A stretch of 22,822 bases of DNA from Nemertoderma westbladi. Taxonomy: Eukaryota; Xenacoelomorpha; Nemertodermatida; Nemertodermatidae. The notes under the pieces were generated by a model that was given only the letters and a program-made list of their open reading frames with translations, did no database searches and was not told where the DNA came from. The stretch is taken from the NCBI GenBank assembly GCA_032718475.1, contig JAUCBJ010002457.1, positions 1 through 22,822 on the forward strand. Direction: 5' to 3'. Position numbers and translations under genes: made by a program. Below, in pieces: positions 8,567 to 18,080 of this stretch; position 1 is the first letter of the stretch; each line of letters starts with the position of its first letter.

Positions 8567-8666
8567 TATCAAAGAAGGAATTGTATCGATGTTACCAGTG
8601 CAAACCATGCACGTGTGAAAGCACTGAAGCTTGCTGTGGACTACTACCATAGAAATATCAATATGT
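8567..8666 (+). CDS. Candidate internal exon, unidentified
   Basis: An open frame from 8567 (after TAA at 8564-8566) runs into a consensus splice donor, GTAAGT, at 8667-8672. It reads NCIDVTSANHARVKALKLAV and then DYYHRNINM. The 5' edge is unclear: AG at 8598 or earlier could be the acceptor, but neither has a good pyrimidine tract. The words ID..NHA..K.LKLAVDYY faintly recall NYN-type RNase domains of Regnase relatives (IDG.NVA...LAVD.F), but the glycine and spacing are missing, so I do not assign it. It may be an exon of a plus-strand gene or a pseudogene fragment. Confidence 0.25.
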
Positions 8667-8672
8667 GTAAGT

Positions 8673-9280
8673 TCTTGTTCAGACAGGGGAAAATCGATGC
8701 AAATAAAGCTCATTAGTCTAAAAAAAAGACTGCAACCTTTTCTATTGATTTTGTTTATTGTTTTATATGGAATAATATGTCACTATAACCTGCCCCTAAT
8801 TGTTCATTGTACATTGAGAGAGTTAGTAATTTGGTGAGATCTCGCGTCTATTTGTGTAGACTATAGTCTAATTATTTATTTTTAATATATTTGACTTTCC
8901 TCCTTGAATTCCAGTATACTAATGCTGTGGGGTGGTTCTTGGGTCAGCTACAATGAATGGTACAATTTACATTGTCAAGAAAATGCAAATTATTGGTAAT
9001 CTTCATTTATACCGGGTGTACCTGTAAAGGACCTATATCCTGTGATATGTCCTGTGGAGACTGTTGCATTATCACCCCACATAAAGCCTCAGAAATATAA
9101 AGTTCTAATGGTCTACCATACCCACCAAGATTCATAGTATTACAATTTTATAGTAAAATCCATTAACAATTTGTGAAATTGGTTAAATGAAAGCCATATT
9201 GATGATGATCAGGTCATGATCTTTCCATATTCGTCTTAATTGTGCAATAAGTGGGCAATAATGTCAACAACTTTGTTTAG
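8673..9280. other. No gene or repeat recognised
   Basis: AT-rich sequence with short frames only. An acceptor-like CTTGAATTCCAG lies near 8905-8916, but no convincing exon follows. The segment lies between two exon-like pieces on the plus strand and could be intronic. Confidence 0.4.
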
Positions 9281-9369
9281 GTAGACCACCTCAGCAGTAT
9301 TTCTGGAAGTGCAGTGATACAACCTGCCGTATTCTAAAACAAAGAAATCGGAAGAGCACAGTTAATCAG
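9281..9369 (+). CDS. Candidate internal exon with a W-x-C...C pattern
   Basis: The sequence CAACTTTGTTTAG (acceptor) precedes 9281, and CAG|GTGGGC gives a possible donor at 9370. In the frame starting at 9283 the 89-bp stretch reads RPPQQYFWKCSDTTCRILKQ and RNRKSTVNQ, basic, with WKC-x4-C. This recalls FLYWCH-type or similar small zinc fingers common in animal transposons, but only half a domain is present. The 8567-8666 piece lies upstream on the same strand; whether they belong to one transcript is unknown. Confidence 0.25.
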
Positions 9370-9557
9370 GTGGGCACACATTCATATTTTTAAACTATTC
9401 CTCATTAATATCTGTCACCATCCAAGAGCGAGATCAATGTGGTAAATGATAATGATTAATGATAATGATTAACTTTTCCATCTTCCAACTGAGATCAACT
9501 GCGCGAAATATTTAAGAAGCCAGTGAAAATACCAATGTAAAGGGTACAAAATAACTG

Positions 9558-9830
9558 AGCCATGTGGGGCGAGCCACGAAGTGAGTGAGCCTTAGCGTAG
9601 TGGTACCATTAATCAACCTGTCGTTCTGTCGTTCTGTCGTTCTGTCGTTCTGTCGTTCTGTCGTTCTGTCGTGTTCAATTTTAAACGTTAATAACTCGGC
9701 CAATCTTTGATGAAATCTATCCAAACTTGGTACACATGTTGTTTGGCAAAAGTTTAGAAATTTTCCAAGTAGAATTTCCGTGTGACCTTCGAGAAGCTAA
9801 GATAATAGCAGTTAATTAGTTAATTAAGTT
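9558..9830. repeat. Interspersed repeat unit with (TCGTTCTG)n microsatellite
   Basis: Six perfect copies of TCGTTCTG start at 9621, 9629, 9637, 9645, 9653 and 9661, with a partial seventh to about 9665. They are flanked by GGGGCGAGCCACGAAGTGAG on the left and by GTTAATAACTCGGCCAATC on the right. The combination of a short tandem core in conserved-looking flanks suggests a non-autonomous mobile repeat, but only one copy is in the window, so the boundaries are estimates. Confidence 0.5.
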
Positions 9831-9832
9831 GA

Positions 9833-10599
9833 TTGCGGTGAAAACGCCATTTTCAACCTGCCTTTTAAAGGAAATTAATTGTTTTACAGTATAAGATTTA
9901 AATAATTATACTTAAAAATTATACAGATATAATCCCCATACGCCATTCTATTATAGTTTTTAATTAGTTTAAGTGATTTGCTTTAATAAATGTGTCTTTA
10001 ATTGATCTAAACGTAATTAAACCGCACAATTATTGAGTACAAATTTAATCCTTCCCATTATTGGTCAAGTCTCTGCTGGTGTGGAGCTAGCTGCTGGGAG
10101 TTGTGGCTGTAGACTAACCTGAGAGGAATTGTAATAGAGGCAACCAGTATTGCTATTCCAGCCCAATCACTGAATTGTGTTTATTATAGGCTGGACGGGC
10201 CGCATAACCGTTCGACTATTACTACTATTGCTATCTCAGTTAAATGACAGATATAATAACATAAATACAATCCATGGCATGGCTGTTGTAGGCTTCTGAA
10301 ATAGTTTATTCCACAATGTATATGTCTGGTTATTTTTTAATTGAATTTTTGCAAAGTAGTAAAATTAATGTTCTTAAAAATAATATTATTATTTTATATG
10401 TAACCTAGGAAATTAGCTACATTTTTTCGCTGCAGCTTTAAGAGTGTACATTGATTTAATATTATTTCAATACCCATATTACTACATCGGCATAAGATGC
10501 GTTGGCGTTGTATCACACATCTCCACATATCACACATCTCCACATAGATGTATCAACAGTTACTCGCACAGTTTCGAAACTTCGCATAGTTATAACTGT
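9833..10599. other. No gene recognised
   Basis: AT-rich, with no convincing exon, known repeat or structured RNA. A short local duplication (TCACACATCTCCACATA twice) occurs at about 10511-10545. Confidence 0.4.
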
Positions 10600-10895
10600 A
10601 TAAAGATCGTCAGTCTGCGTTTAGGAAAAATATTTTATGACAAAACAGGACAAGCGACGAGCGCAACGAGGCATATAATGAAGACGAGTACTGCGTTGAC
10701 TAAATTATTATATAAACCACCTGGCTTCACATATTGATCGCATCCCTAGTTATTATTATTATAAAGATCGTCCTAGCCTGCGTTTAAGAAATATATTTAA
10801 ATACAAAACAGGACGAACGCAAAGAGGCTTATAATGAAAACGAGTACTGCGTTTATTATATTCCTATAAACCACCTGCCTTTGCATATTTAACGT
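10600..10895. repeat. Two direct copies of a roughly 130-bp repeat, 161 bp apart
   Basis: ATAAAGATCGTC starts at 10600 and again at 10761. Both copies contain TCTGCGTTTA or CCTGCGTTTA, AAAACAGGAC, GCGCAACGAGGC or ACGCAAAGAGGC, ATAATGAA-ACGAGTACTGC and TATAAACCACCTG in the same order. Copy two has several small deletions. This is a diverged tandem duplication; the connecting 30 bp include a short ATT microsatellite. Confidence 0.85.
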
Positions 10896-10974
10896 GCGAT
10901 TGGAAATAAGTTCGTGCTACCCTTCCGTGGGTGGTAGATGTCGCGGTTATGTTGTATTGGTGGTTGGGAAGGGT

Positions 10975-10988
10975 GGGGGGGGGGGGGG
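10975..10988. repeat. Run of 14 G
   Basis: An uninterrupted mononucleotide run within a G-rich stretch (about 10955-11000). The window has three more such tracts, of C or G, at 916-932, about 19708-19720 and about 21987-21998. Confidence 0.95.
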
Positions 10989-11303
10989 AGATTAAAAGGG
11001 GTGAACACGTACTGTCCACCTTTCTTTGATTGATTGGTGGTGTGGGTAAATTTCTCAAAACCTGATTTTGTGATACAGTCGCTGCATTTTAATTTGTATA
11101 TAATAACTAGGCCTCGTGCTGCGCGAAGTCCCCACGAACGTGTTTATTCTGCAGTATGTAGTTCCTTTGCATGAACTCTTTAGAATGGTATCCAAAAGGT
11201 AGTATTAGCCAGGATGTTTCTTCTAAGTGACAGCTTTCTATGCACTTTGCAAAACCAAGTAAGATTTTCTGAGACAGTATATCATATGTGTATAATAGTA
11301 CTT

Positions 11304-11400
11304 AATAATAATAATAATTGGTTATTTATATAGCGCTTTTCTACGCTTGGTATACTCTGAGCACTTCAGGTGCAATACATAAAAGGCCATATCTGAACGG
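11304..11400 (+). mobile_element. SINE-like 3' segment (TTTATATAGCGCTTTT)
   Basis: An (AAT)n stretch is followed by GGTTATTTATATAGCGCTTT, a phrase common in SINE 3' regions of marine invertebrates and other deuterostomes, and then by TCTGAGCACTTCAGGTGC. No tRNA head lies nearby, so it is a truncated copy. Orientation is assumed from this reading direction. Confidence 0.35.
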
Positions 11401-11439
11401 AAAATTTGTGACAAGGGCGTCCAAACTAAACCCTGATAG

Positions 11440-12120
11440 TCCTAAAGAATGTGTTCGGAAATAGAAATATCTTGATTGGGCTGCCTCCAAAACCCTACAT
11501 GTATAATATATGAAAAGACACTATAAATAGAAATAGGAGACTTTACACCTGTCAAACTCCAGTAAAACATTACAAGCATGTCCATAATATGTCCAATAAA
11601 AAAGCGAGTGGGTAAGATGATATCCCTTGGAATGGAAAACAGGAGCACTGAAAAGACTTCCATTAGATGTTTGCAACCGGATGGAGATAGGAGAAAAGTC
11701 ACCACCAATTTGGACTAGAAGTAAATTAGGAGACATCGGTATACCAATAAACTATTGTGGAAGCAGTCTCATATTGCTTGATGCCAAAATATGGAGAAAA
11801 AAAAAGTACTATATAGAATTATACCTCATGTAGAGAAACTACTGTGTTAGAGCCAAAATGGATTTCGACCAAATAGATAGTAGAAGTTTGCATATGACGA
11901 AATCACTTGAAAAATTGATAGTTGTTACAAAAGAATGCTAAAAGGAAACACTAAACCATCAGCTGGAAAGAAAATATGACAAAAATCAGGCACAATGATA
12001 CAATACCACCTGTATCAACCACCCTATGTGATCGCAGACCATGATTCAGTGGACAATGCTGGAGAAATAAAGACATGGTCATACCAGATCTACTTTCTGG
12101 CAACCAACACCATAGGCATA
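11440..12120. other. Unresolved stretch with scattered short frames
   Basis: Short frames on both strands overlap here. The plus strand gives pieces such as LPLDVCNRMEIGEKSPPIW (about 11659-11715) and IPPVSTTLCDRRP (about 12003-12041), which read like an old protein broken by frameshifts. I could not match them to a transposase or host family, so no gene is called. It may be a dead transposon. Confidence 0.3.
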
Positions 12121-12134
12121 AGGGACGGGGGTGG

Positions 12135-12180
12135 TGGGAAAGGGGGGTCAATTGTCCTCCCAGCTAATTTCTAGGGGGCG
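12135..12180. repeat. Solitary CAATTG repeat unit
   Basis: GGGGGGTCAATTGTCCTCCC and CTAGGGGGCGAAAT resemble the units at the ends of the 7866-8286 element. It is probably a relic of the same family. Confidence 0.4.
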
Positions 12181-12185
12181 AAATA

Positions 12186-12570
12186 TTTGAGTATTAAAGC
12201 GCTTTCCTACAGTATTATATTACTGCAGAGGTGTAGCCACTGTTATAAACCGACCGTAATGAAAAAAACGTTAGTTTTATCAAGAATTAATTATATTGTT
12301 TAAAAAGTTTTATTTAAATATGCAAAATCTCAACATTGTTTAAAATATTTCCGCTCACTAGATTCTCACATTGTTTTCTTTGTTATGCACATTAACTTAT
12401 TTAATCAATATTCCTATTAAGAACTATATTAACATCCACCATTTCCTCTCGAATTCTAATACCTTCACCCCCTCCCCCTCCTTCATATTATCTACTTTCA
12501 TGTATACCATTTACCATTTATACATTTCACCCTCAACAGTTTATCCTACTCCTTGACCGAAACTTAAATG
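12186..12570. other. No gene seen
   Basis: Very AT-rich to about 12420, then pyrimidine-rich (CACCCCCTCCCCCTCC near 12467). On the minus strand this region lies beyond the AATAAA signal at 12579-12584 and so would be downstream of the gene ending there. Confidence 0.4.
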
Positions 12571-12578
12571 CATCGATG

Positions 12579-12584
12579 TTTATT
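12579..12584 (-). promoter_or_regulatory. Poly(A) signal AATAAA
   Basis: The plus strand TTTATT at this place reads AATAAA on the minus strand, 125 nt downstream of the stop codon of the terminal exon at 12709-12847. Position and strand fit a cleavage/polyadenylation signal for that transcript. Confidence 0.45.
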
Positions 12585-12708
12585 TAACACGAGTCACTGT
12601 AACTAACAATAAAATAAACCGCTAAATGAAAAATAAAGTGATAGAAATTGCTCTAAGATATGGATGGGTATTTCATAGTGCAGTCATGCACTGTTGGCAT
12701 CAATCAGA

Positions 12709-12847
12709 TCAAGCTGCCGTGGAATCAGTACTATTAAGTCTCTGACTAAGTTTTTCTATATGATCAATGATCATCACTGCGCGCCTGAAGAGTTGGCGGA
12801 TGTCTTGCTCTGAGCTCTGAGCAGTCTGTTGCTTGTAAGGGTAGATG
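12709..12847 (-). CDS. Terminal coding exon of an unidentified host gene
   Basis: On the minus strand a strong acceptor (GAATTTGTTCTTCACAG) ends just above 12847. The frame that follows has 45 codons and a TGA at 12709-12711. The peptide reads IYPYKQQTAQSSEQDIRQLF, then RRAVMIIDHIEKLSQRLNST and DSTAA. It is amphipathic, with heptad-like spacing (LF..AVMIIDHIEKLSQRL), so a short helix or coiled coil is likely at the protein's C-terminus. An AATAAA follows 125 nt downstream. Codon use and residue balance differ from the AT-rich translated background. I do not recognise the protein. Upstream exons would lie at higher coordinates; a plus-strand LINE remnant starts only about 50 bp away and would sit in the intron. 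This is the best-supported host exon in the window. Confidence 0.55.
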
Positions 12848-12897
12848 CTGTGAAGAACAAATTCAAACAATTAGACTCCTCATTGACATGTTAATGA

Positions 12898-13700
12898 CAA
12901 GAACCGCACTATATCCCTCCTCTTCATAGACTTTAATACAGCTGGCTATACTGTCTAGGAATGCACTAACCATATTGTAAATGCTATACATGGATTGTAC
13001 TCAAACGATCTGAGTTTAATATCATCTAACATTGTACATTCAATGGTTGGTGTTTTGTGCCCCTGGATGTGTTACCCCTTCACAATATTTATCGACCCAT
13101 TTTGATAAGGTTCTGAAATTTCCTATACTGGTTACACATTTTACTGCTAATGTATGATTCCATTATTTTAGCTACTACACGATGGAAATGCCTAGATAAA
13201 CTCTCAGTACTATAGCAATTCTGCAATTAATCAGGTATGGTATTAACAGGTTCAAAACAAAATGTATGTTAATTGGAAATGCTACTGCCACTGACCACCA
13301 TCCCTTACATGCCTATGCTATGGGCCGGGTTATTCTGAATATCCACTGATAGTCAACAATACTCATACCTACTCTTTCCTCTATATCTCTATATGGTGGC
13401 ATTGATGCAGCAGTTCCCTTTCATATAGCTGAAAAGCAGAAACATATTTCTCAATTCCATGGCTTTCTTATTCTTAGCAAGCATGCCAGCAGTCCATTGT
13501 ATTTGAAACTCAAACCTTTTCTTGCATGTTTGCTTACAGCAACCATGTACAGTTGTGAAACATTGATTGGCGCCAACCTTTCATCCACCAGCAGAATCTA
13601 CAATGAAGTATTAACAGACACACTTGGTATACGTCTGTGAACCTGTCTCTTCAATATTATCTAAGTTTCCATTATTTACATTGACTGATGGTATCAGATT
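12898..13700 (+). pseudogene. Decayed LINE reverse transcriptase
   Basis: Successive frames give RT blocks in the correct order. KNRTISLLFIDFNTA (12898 on) is motif A, normally FIDF.kAFD. HSMVGVLCPWMCYPFTIFI matches the motif B region 'GVRQGC.LSP.LF..YI'. HILLLMYDSIILATTRW is the YADD block degraded to MYDS. KTKCMLIGNATATD (13257 on) and MYSCETLIGANLSSTSRIYN with LTDTLGIR (13547 on) are the post-RT blocks that in intact elements read approximately 'KTK.MV.N....DK' and 'LLYGCE.W......YN..L..LLG.R'. The catalytic Asp residues are lost and stops are frequent, so it is inactive. The post-RT wording is of the same type as the LINE B fragment at 20378-21391 on the other strand, so they may be one family. 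Confidence 0.75.
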
Positions 13701-14033
13701 AGTTCATTCTAAGACATACCAAACCAGATCCACTGACCCTGACCCGTAAATTTTACTCGTCCTAAAATGACTCTGAGCAATAGTTTCTTTTTCCCTTCAT
13801 GCCCTTACCTGGGAAATTGAATGTTCCCAGTAAATACATTACATAGACCAACCTGAAAGAAATACGTGAGTAAAGAGGAGAAACGAAACTGCAACAACTA
13901 TTAACAATCAGAAAGACTCTCATTTCCACTGTCCACGCTCACTCGACCTAGTATTGTTTAGTATTATATTATAACTACATTTAAGTTTAGTTTCCTTCTT
14001 ATAGTGTTGATCTTGCGCTAAATCTTATTTTAG

Positions 14034-14207
14034 GATGTAATTCAAAAAAGTACATTGAGAAATGCTGTCAGCTCTCCAGCATCAATCCAGAAGTTGTATA
14101 CAGAACCAAGTGTTGCTCAACTCCAATGCCAAATTAATGGAGATCCTTGTCACCCTTTGTGTGCAGCCAAACCCCTGAGCTGTTACTGGCCAGAACCAAG
14201 GCAGTAA
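14034..14207 (+). pseudogene. Short open fragment after a splice-acceptor-like site
   Basis: AAATCTTATTTTAG precedes 14034. The frame then runs 57 codons to TAA 14205-14207: DVIQKSTLRNAVSSPASIQK, LYTEPSVAQLQCQINGDPCH, PLCAAKPLSCYWPEPRQ. AQLQ.QI..DP.HPL resembles the C-terminal region of some LINE proteins, where 'D..HPL' precedes 'LLPSG'. It could thus be a LINE tail or a terminal exon. I favour a transposon fragment because a LINE remnant lies just upstream on the same strand, but the unbroken frame is longer than those around it. Confidence 0.35.
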
Positions 14208-14559
14208 TGGGTATTGAAATGACAATACTCAAAAAATAAAAAATAATTTTTTTCCCCAATCACCTTGATACTTACACAAAAGTGGTCATTTGCAATGATA
14301 ATAATAACACATAAAAAAGCGTTTTTGAAAATATAGGGTGGGAGATGTTTCACAAGGGCCCTTAAATTTTCAATTCTGTCGACAATTTTCTATTATTTCC
14401 CACATAGTGATAAGATGACAAGTCATTGTAGTCATCGTGGAACATGATCTATTTGTATTTATAGTATTGATACTCTGTTTTTTTAATTTCTACATAGTTA
14501 TTCGGTTATCATGTGTCATCACATATGTATACAAAATTGTATATAATTTATTAATATAA

Positions 14560-15115
14560 AATAATATTGTGATGAGACAAATAATTTGAACTCGAATTGA
14601 TGATTGAAAACAAATTGTTATGCTAGGGCAAATCTGGAAACAGAGTTGGAAGCAGCGTTGCCGAATTTTGTATAATTCATATATACAAAGCTTCTTTCTA
14701 TATTTCAGATAGAACAATGAAGATACTTTCACTCATCATATCAGTTGGTGATAAGTAATTTGAAATCGCATTGGCGTTTGTCAAAAAACTTGATAAGCTC
14801 GGCAAAATGTGAAAGCAAATTTTGAATTGTGATGTCGAATTATTTGTTCTCCCTATACATAAAGCTCCTATTCATTATTTAGATTTGATTTTGTGCACTT
14901 TCATTATCAGTGATAAATACTTCCACTTATAACAGTTATTCGCAATAAGTAACATTAATAGTGAAAAATATTGATGTTCTAGAGCAAATCTGAAAACAGA
15001 TTTGGTATCAGCGTTGTCGAATTATGTATACTCCATATATAAAGTTCCTTCCCATGATTTAAATATATTTTGGGCTCTTTCCTTCTTATTGAAGCTTCTT
15101 ATATTTATCACAGGA
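14560..15115. repeat. Three diverged copies of a roughly 180-bp tandem repeat
   Basis: The phrase GCGTTGCCGAATTTTGTAT (about 14654), GATGTCGAATTATTTGTTC (about 14831) and GCGTTGTCGAATTATGTAT (about 15012) recurs about every 178-181 bp, each followed by (C)ATATA-AAAG-TTC-TT. Each copy also has a GCAAATCTG-AAACAG-like word upstream and a GATAAGTAATTTGAA-like word at its start. Divergence is high, so this is an old satellite-like array or a triplicated piece. Confidence 0.6.
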
Positions 15116-15234
15116 ATTTGCAATAATGGAATTTAAACTGGGATTGACCAAATTGGAGGTAAATCTAGCGATATATTAACCAAATTGGCTGAAATTTTGA
15201 CAGGGGGTTCCCAACCAATAAAAACTGGGGTAAA

Positions 15235-15299
15235 ATGTGCTCGATTAATGGGTAATATGTGCTCGATTAATGGGTAATATGTGCTCGATTAATATGTAT
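15235..15299. repeat. 22-bp tandem repeat, about three copies
   Basis: ATGTGCTCGATTAATGGGTA starts at 15235 and 15257, and a third copy starting at 15279 breaks after ATTAAT. The period is exactly 22 bp and the full copies are identical, so the duplication is recent. Confidence 0.92.
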
Positions 15300-15625
15300 T
15301 ATTAGTACATAATGCTAGGCTATTGCGTTTTAGTCCCATTAATAGGCCTAATATCATAAATATTAAAAAATGACACATGATATCGAGACTATATAGAAAT
15401 TCATATTTGTTTGAAAAAGTAAAGTAGCATCGACCAATACTTCAAGTACCATGATCTTACTACAATGACTTCTAAAATTTAGAGCCCATTTGATTTTTCT
15501 TCCACTTTATATTTTCAAAAACTGTTTTTTAATATTAGGGATTGCAAAAATCGGAACAACGTTTTTGGCGTATTCATAATTATAATTATAAGGGTCATTC
15601 ACCACAGTTTTATAAAAACTAATCA

Positions 15626-15872
15626 GTTTCACCGTATGGCCATTTCACCCTTCATGGGTGTCTTCAGCGGTGTTATAATCAAATAAACAATCAAATAAAA
15701 TTTATTAAAAATATTTTAATTAATTAACCAGTGCTAATGATAAAGGGTCTATATTAAGAAATAGTGTGTAAATAACATTTAATTTACAAGTGCAAATCAG
15801 GCGGAAATATTATTTAAATTTAATTTACAGTTAATCAGTTTGTGCAGCTAACGGTACCAGCAGACTGGGTAT
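15626..15872. repeat. Left inverted terminal repeat of the PLE
   Basis: It is the reverse complement of 18081-18322 with scattered substitutions and a few indels. Shared blocks, in plus-strand reading, include CTTCAGCGGTGTTATAATCA, TAATGATAAAGGG, ATTTACAAGTGCAAATCAGG, CGGAAATATTATTTAA and GCAGCTAACGGTACC. The homology fades outside TTTCACC on the left and beyond CAGACTGG on the right. Confidence 0.92.
15630..15672 (-). ncRNA. Hammerhead-ribozyme-like motif (left repeat)
   Basis: On the minus strand, in order: CACCG (stem I), CTGAAGA (the CUGANGA core), CACCC-ATGAA-GGGTG (stem II hairpin), AAA, the self-complementary ATGGCCAT (minimal stem III), A (cleavage position) and CGGTG, which pairs perfectly with CACCG to close stem I. 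This is the type I order seen in Penelope-like elements, where a tiny stem III is usual. One flaw: with a five-pair stem II the G of the GAAA core is missing; if that G is used for the core, one base of stem II is unpaired. It is therefore probably inactive or weak here. Folding is by eye. Confidence 0.5.
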
Positions 15873-16137
15873 GTGTCCCTGCCCCCGCATTACTGGGCGT
15901 GGTGCAGCGTATGTTCGGTAGTTAAGCAGTTAAGCATTATTATAATATGTCTCCATATGAATTCTACGTTGGTGGCTACGGAATTTCTGGAAGGAAGTGA
16001 TAAGCATTTCGTCAATTGAGCATCTGGAGAAATGTTGTAGGTTAATTGAGCATCCGGAGAAATGCTGTAGGAGGAGGATTTCAGGGTTGGATGGATCCTT
16101 TATTGAATTCTCTAACAGCGTGTCTGTGTTTGCTCAG

Positions 16138-16228
16138 GCATCCATGGAGGAACTGGCTTCAGCAGGTTTATGGTCCTTAAAGAGTAATAAAAATGTGTCC
16201 TGTCATAAATGTATTTGGGAAAAGATGG
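16138..16228 (+). CDS. Candidate exon with strong splice sites inside the PLE-bounded segment
   Basis: A good acceptor (GTGTCTGTGTTTGCTCAG) ends at 16137 and a perfect donor (GTAAGT) starts at 16229. The 91-bp piece reads ASMEELASAGLWSLKSNKNV and SCHKCIWEKM. ELA.AG(L/F)......V.C..C resembles the middle of a BIR domain, where such a block is followed by further Cys/His zinc ligands, but those ligands are not seen. A second strong acceptor (TTTTCTTGTTATTGTTGTACAG) ends at 16542; joining there keeps the frame for EEVTLPMQSH and a TGA at 16572-16574. Splice signals are convincing, the domain suggestion is weak. It lies on the strand opposite the PLE protein. Confidence 0.35.
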
Positions 16229-16579
16229 GTAAGTAAGTCCGGGTTTCTGATCACCAGTTCCCTGTTGATGCAACAAGTATGAACTTGGCCATTTTAGATT
16301 ACTTATTTTACTAATTTTAAGCTCAAAACACCATTTTTATTGATAAAGTTGGTTGCGGTACAATATCGACTATTTTCAGTTAAATTATGCTTTACTAAGG
16401 GTTTGACGCCATCTAGTGCCATTATCTGCATATCCAACTTTTATTATTGCCTCATTGGCTATGCTCCTTGCTCTCGATCAGCTGTATATAAATACGATTA
16501 GTTCTGTGGTTTATTCTCTTTTTTCTTGTTATTGTTGTACAGAAGAAGTCACATTGCCCATGCAGAGCCATTGATCTCC

Positions 16580-17344
16580 GGTCAGGTTTAAATGACTGGT
16601 GATTATTACAGGCCTAAGGTCTAAAGTCAAAGTGTTAATAATTGAATTATAATTATTTATCGTTATATTTGATATTCTACTGGTAAACTCAATTTGTTAT
16701 TATTATTTGCTTAATATATCGCCGATATTACAGAATCAAGGAAGTTTTACACGCGCCACAACCAGGTAGGTCACTACAACTAAGCATTAGTGATAATCTG
16801 GACAATTGTATCAAAATACATGTGTGCCGTCATACCTCTAACTTAATAAATAATTAATATATGGTGATATTTCAGACCATCACTGTAAGCAAAGGTCTTA
16901 TTATTAATTACGTCACGATTGAAATTAGTCACAAATTGAATACTGTAGTGATATCAATATAATTAGACCAGAGACTTGTCACAATACGTTTCCTCTAAGG
17001 GGAAACACAATCACCAGACTTGAGTCCTTACATATTAATTAGTCAGACATTTGCTTGTTATACTGTGTTGCCACACCCTCTCGGTACTGTATATCAGTTA
17101 AATATAATAGACGATCAAATACTGTATTAAACTAAGTGCAATATAGAGCAAATCAATACATAAAGGGGAGAAAGGGAAAATAAGCAGATACACTAGAGCG
17201 GCCTTCGTTGAAGGTACACTAGCGCCATTCCCGCTCGGTGTATCAGACCGGACATTTTGCTTCATTATTGCATGGTTTATTAAGTATCAGGAAGAAGTCA
17301 GAATATATGAAAATTGAGATTGAAAGAATGTCTTTTTTATCAAA
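16580..17344. other. Interior of the PLE-bounded segment, no gene seen
   Basis: AT-rich sequence without a recognisable RT or GIY-YIG domain on either strand, although the RT core would be expected here by position. It has either been replaced by other DNA or decayed beyond recognition. Confidence 0.4.
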
Positions 17345-18060
17345 TGCGCTAACATTCCCGCAGTAGTGCATGGCACTTAACTCTAAAATGTGCAGTAGGG
17401 TCTTTGGTTAGCTTTTGATATGTTGATATGTCACTAAGTAGCCTAGAAATATCGTTATGTTTGTCTGTTGCATCGAGGACAATGATATTATTCGTTTTGT
17501 CTCCCTTAAGGAATGTCAGTTCCTTTTTTTAACAAGAGAACAGAGTGCCTGTAGTTGGGAAGTACTAATGTTGGGCAGATGCTGGTTGTTGAACCATTGG
17601 GTTTTATAGAGTCAGTTGTTCGGTGGAGGTTGTAGATGAGGAACTCAATACCCGGGTCATCGTCCGTTTCTATCAGGATCGTCACTCGGTTGAAGAAGGG
17701 ACTCCATGGTGGTATACCCGCAGTCGTAGCTGTGTTTGTAGTCGAGGCATTTGCAGGTTACAGAAACCTGACGGTCTTCTATAATTGATAACCAAAATCA
17801 CCCAGTACGGTGTTGGATCGTTTGCAAACCCTGTCAAAATGTTTAGTAAACAAGTGCTTTAGGTTGCATAGTCTTTTATACTTTTCGTTAATCTCAGTTC
17901 GTTGACTGAGAGACCGTTGTATAACTTGGGGTTAAACTTTAGAACTTGACTTAATCTTGGGACTATGAATTGGGGTGCGAAGTTGGATGCCTTTGCGGAC
18001 TTAATTCGATATGGTGGATAGTGCAGCACTGCGGTTTTATTTCAATATTTTTTACTGTCC
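17345..18060 (-). pseudogene. Penelope-like reverse transcriptase, N-terminal part
   Basis: Reading down from 18060 on the minus strand, INEKYKRLCNLKHLFTKHFD and CKRSNTVLG are followed, after some stops, by LPNISTSQLQALCSLVKKRN. A one-base shift at the T run 17523-17529 then gives ELTFLKGDKTNNIIVLDATD and SRLLSDISTYQKLTKDPT. The last two match the signature just before the PLE RT core, approximately 'I...ADKG...VV.D..DY......LL.D..TY..L..DPT'. The frame ends at TAG soon after ALLREC, and the catalytic palm (YxDD region) is absent. In-frame stops and shifts show it is dead. The remnant begins 20 bp inside the right terminal repeat, the expected place for the 5' end of the ORF. Generic LINE RTs lack this ADKG-type block, so the class is fairly sure. 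Confidence 0.72.
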
Positions 18061-18080
18061 ACCTATATCAAAGTTTTAGT

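Noticed and set aside
9512-9724. Minus-strand frame with RTTERQND repeats
   Set aside because: Produced by the TCGTTCTG microsatellite.
11440-12120. PiggyBac or integrase remnant
   Set aside because: Fragments could be forced to resemble such proteins only by frequent frame changes; no catalytic motif was seen.
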